DNA of 5,921 nucleotides from Ghiorsea sp. (GTDB taxonomy: Bacteria > Pseudomonadota > Zetaproteobacteria > Mariprofundales > Mariprofundaceae). A program made the translations under genes and the position numbers. Positions within the stretch are counted from its first letter, which is position 1, and the number at the start of each line of letters is the position of its first letter. The DNA is taken from NCBI GenBank assembly GCA_021772875.1, contig JAJFLD010000203.1:1-5921 (forward strand), in the 5' to 3' direction. Below the pieces are notes generated by a model that did no database searches, had not been told where the DNA came from, and saw only the letters and a program-made list of their open reading frames with translations. Shown here piece after piece: positions 4,441 through 5,921 of this stretch.

Positions 4441-5921
4441 TCAGTAAGATGGCCATGTTTGACTCGTATATAAAAACGATATCCAAGGCTCATTGGGTTG
4501 GCTATATTCACTAAGCTGTAAATCAAGCACATGCAAATCAGCATCGGAAATATCATCGTTTATTTGTATGCGTTGGTTAATACGGGGGCGTAATGTTTTT
4601 TCATCCACATCCAACCAATAAAAGCGTAGTGGCACTTTATTTTTTTGCGCGAGATGAAATGCCTCTTGCCGTGATGTGGGGTGTAAGAATGTGGCATCGA
4701 GTATCACAGAGAAACCTGCATCCAAGGTGGTTTGAGCAGCTTCAAACATGGCCTGGTAGGTAAGGCCATGCATTGCTGTGCTATACAAAGCTAAATGGGG
4801 GTGATGGGCATGTATACGTTTTCGTGTTGCATCAGAGCGAATAATAATAGCGCGTGTTTTGCCACAACCAAGCAGTGCAAGATGACTTTTGCCACTGCCT
4901 GAAAGCCCACCAATAACAAATAAAGTTGCTGTGGTGGTTTGGTTATAATCAAGTGCGAGTTTGAAATACTTTTGGGCTTCCACCCACGCTTGTGGCTGTT
5001 GGGATAAAGTCAGCTCACTGGCAAGAAGACTTGCCACTTTGCCACGCACGCCGGCGCGATAGAATAAATAAAGTGGCAGCAACGCCAAACCTGCATAATC
5101 GCCTGTATATTCCAAATAATGAGAAAGGAAACGGAAACCTAAATCAGCTCTTGCATAGGCATCACAATCCATCACCAAAAAAGCAACATCATTCATGGTA
5201 TCAATAATGCGGAAATCATCATTGAATTCGATGCAGTCAAAAACCAGTGGTTTTTGTTTAAATAACGTGATGTTTTTAAAGTGCAAATCACCATGGCAAT
5301 GGCGAATGAAGCGATTGTTTTGGCGTTGTTTGAGGAAATGACGGTGTTTTTTAAGCTTTGCTTGTCCAAAAGCCAGAAGTGTTTCTAACTGCGTTGGGGC
5401 AAGTGTTTTTGGGCTGTGCTGGGCAGCAACGTCCAAATTGTTTTTTATGTGTTCAGTGAGCAATATAAGGTGATCAAAGTTAGGATTTGTATTGATTTCA
5501 GCAGTGGTGTGAAAATGGGCAATATCCTTGGCCAATATATCCATCCAGTGGGGTTGAAATTCGCCTTTGCTTAGTTTTGCAGGCAACAAATCTTGCTGAT
5601 TAAATTGTGTCATTTTAAGGCAGTAATCAACCACCGTACCCAAACCATTAAGATTGTAGCTGTTGTTATCTTTACATACAGGGCAAACATCCAAGTAGAT
5701 GCCGCTGGATAATTTATTGTTAAGTATGTATTCGCGTTGGCAGAAGTATTTTCGTTTTGCCAATGTTGAAAAATTTACAAAACCAAAGTTGACAGGTTTT
5801 TTGAGTTTATAAGCAAAATTGCCTGTTAAAAAGACCCATGAAATATGTGTTTGAATCATGCTTATGGTTTGCACGGGGTGGGCATATGTTTCAGGGTGAA
5901 AAAATGCCTGAACATGTGGGG
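4441..5921 (-). CDS. Fusion of aminoglycoside-phosphotransferase-fold and P-loop kinase domains, 5' end beyond the window
   Basis: This is a cytoplasmic two-domain protein of the COG2187 plus COG0645 type, often named 'bifunctional aminoglycoside phosphotransferase/ATP-binding protein'. The physiological substrate is unknown, and resistance should not be assumed. Counting from the GTG at 5874 as residue 1, the family N-terminal signature (IQTHISWVFLTGNFAYKLKK, 7-26) comes first. The APH catalytic loop HGDLHFKN follows (194-201; Asp196, Asn201), with the metal-binding Asp in VFDCIEFN (Asp213). The second domain has a Walker A GLSGSGKS (323-330), IRSDATRKR (345-353) and VILDATF (390-396), typical of small-molecule P-loop kinases. 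All key residues are intact. The 477-residue reading from GTG is probably too short: the frame stays open to 5921 and the extra codons read HPETYAHPVQTISM, which matches how this family begins. The true start therefore lies off the window. The stop is TGA at 4443-4441. Confidence 0.9.
   Translation of the reverse strand, partial: PHVQAFFHPETYAHPVQTISMIQTHISWVFLTGNFAYKLKKPVNFGFVNFSTLAKRKYFCQREYILNNKLSSGIYLDVCPVCKDNNSYNLNGLGTVVDYCLKMTQFNQQDLLPAKLSKGEFQPHWMDILAKDIAHFHTTAEINTNPNFDHLILLTEHIKNNLDVAAQHSPKTLAPTQLETLLAFGQAKLKKHRHFLKQRQNNRFIRHCHGDLHFKNITLFKQKPLVFDCIEFNDDFRIIDTMNDVAFLVMDCDAYARADLGFRFLSHYLEYTGDYAGLALLPLYLFYRAGVRGKVASLLASELTLSQQPQAWVEAQKYFKLALDYNQTTTATLFVIGGLSGSGKSHLALLGCGKTRAIIIRSDATRKRIHAHHPHLALYSTAMHGLTYQAMFEAAQTTLDAGFSVILDATFLHPTSRQEAFHLAQKNKVPLRFYWLDVDEKTLRPRINQRIQINDDISDADLHVLDLQLSEYSQPNEPWISFLYTSQTWPSY

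Noticed and set aside
4203..4556. 117-codon minus-strand frame as a gene
   Set aside because: Its first 116 bases overlap the 3' end of the well-supported kinase-fusion gene in another frame, and it has no recognisable domain. Only its last 35 codons have a separate start worth noting.
4992..5207. 71-codon plus-strand frame
   Set aside because: It is antisense to the phosphotransferase domain and has low-complexity composition with no domain.

Overview
The window looks like chromosomal DNA of a free-living Gram-negative bacterium, most likely a proteobacterium (gamma- or zetaproteobacterial in flavour), judged from gene families and base composition alone; it is AT-leaning throughout. No diagnostic taxonomic marker is present, so the genus is left open.

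The left 1.8 kb is accessory in character. It starts inside the C-terminal end of what looks like a REP-associated tyrosine transposase (RAYT, IS200/IS605-like). The last 120 bp of that gene, covering its helix-turn-helix tail and 3' flank, is repeated immediately downstream as a near-identical orphan copy. Two small plus-strand membrane-protein genes follow: a four-helix protein with a C-terminal DUF2007-like domain, and an unrecognised four-helix protein. The first gene and its promoter are bracketed by a pair of 29-bp inverted, individually palindromic sequences. Hairpin-rich intergenic sequence lies at both outer edges of the two-gene block.

The right 4.1 kb is ordinary chromosomal sequence on the minus strand. 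It holds a kinase-like fusion protein (aminoglycoside-phosphotransferase fold plus P-loop kinase), cut by the right window edge, and downstream of it a full-length hybrid sensor histidine kinase (Cache sensor, HAMP, HisKA, HATPase, receiver). The 285-bp gap between them contains a textbook sigma-54 -24/-12 element (TGGCAC-N5-TTGCT) placed to transcribe the histidine kinase gene. That makes the kinase a likely RpoN-dependent gene rather than part of an operon with the upstream gene.

No complete mobile element, CRISPR array, tRNA or rRNA was found. The most interesting points are the sigma-54 promoter, the inverted-repeat-bounded membrane-protein gene next to transposase remnants, the 121-bp-period tandem duplication of the transposase tail, and the fact that the right-hand gene really begins outside the window. 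I see no convincing new multi-gene system.
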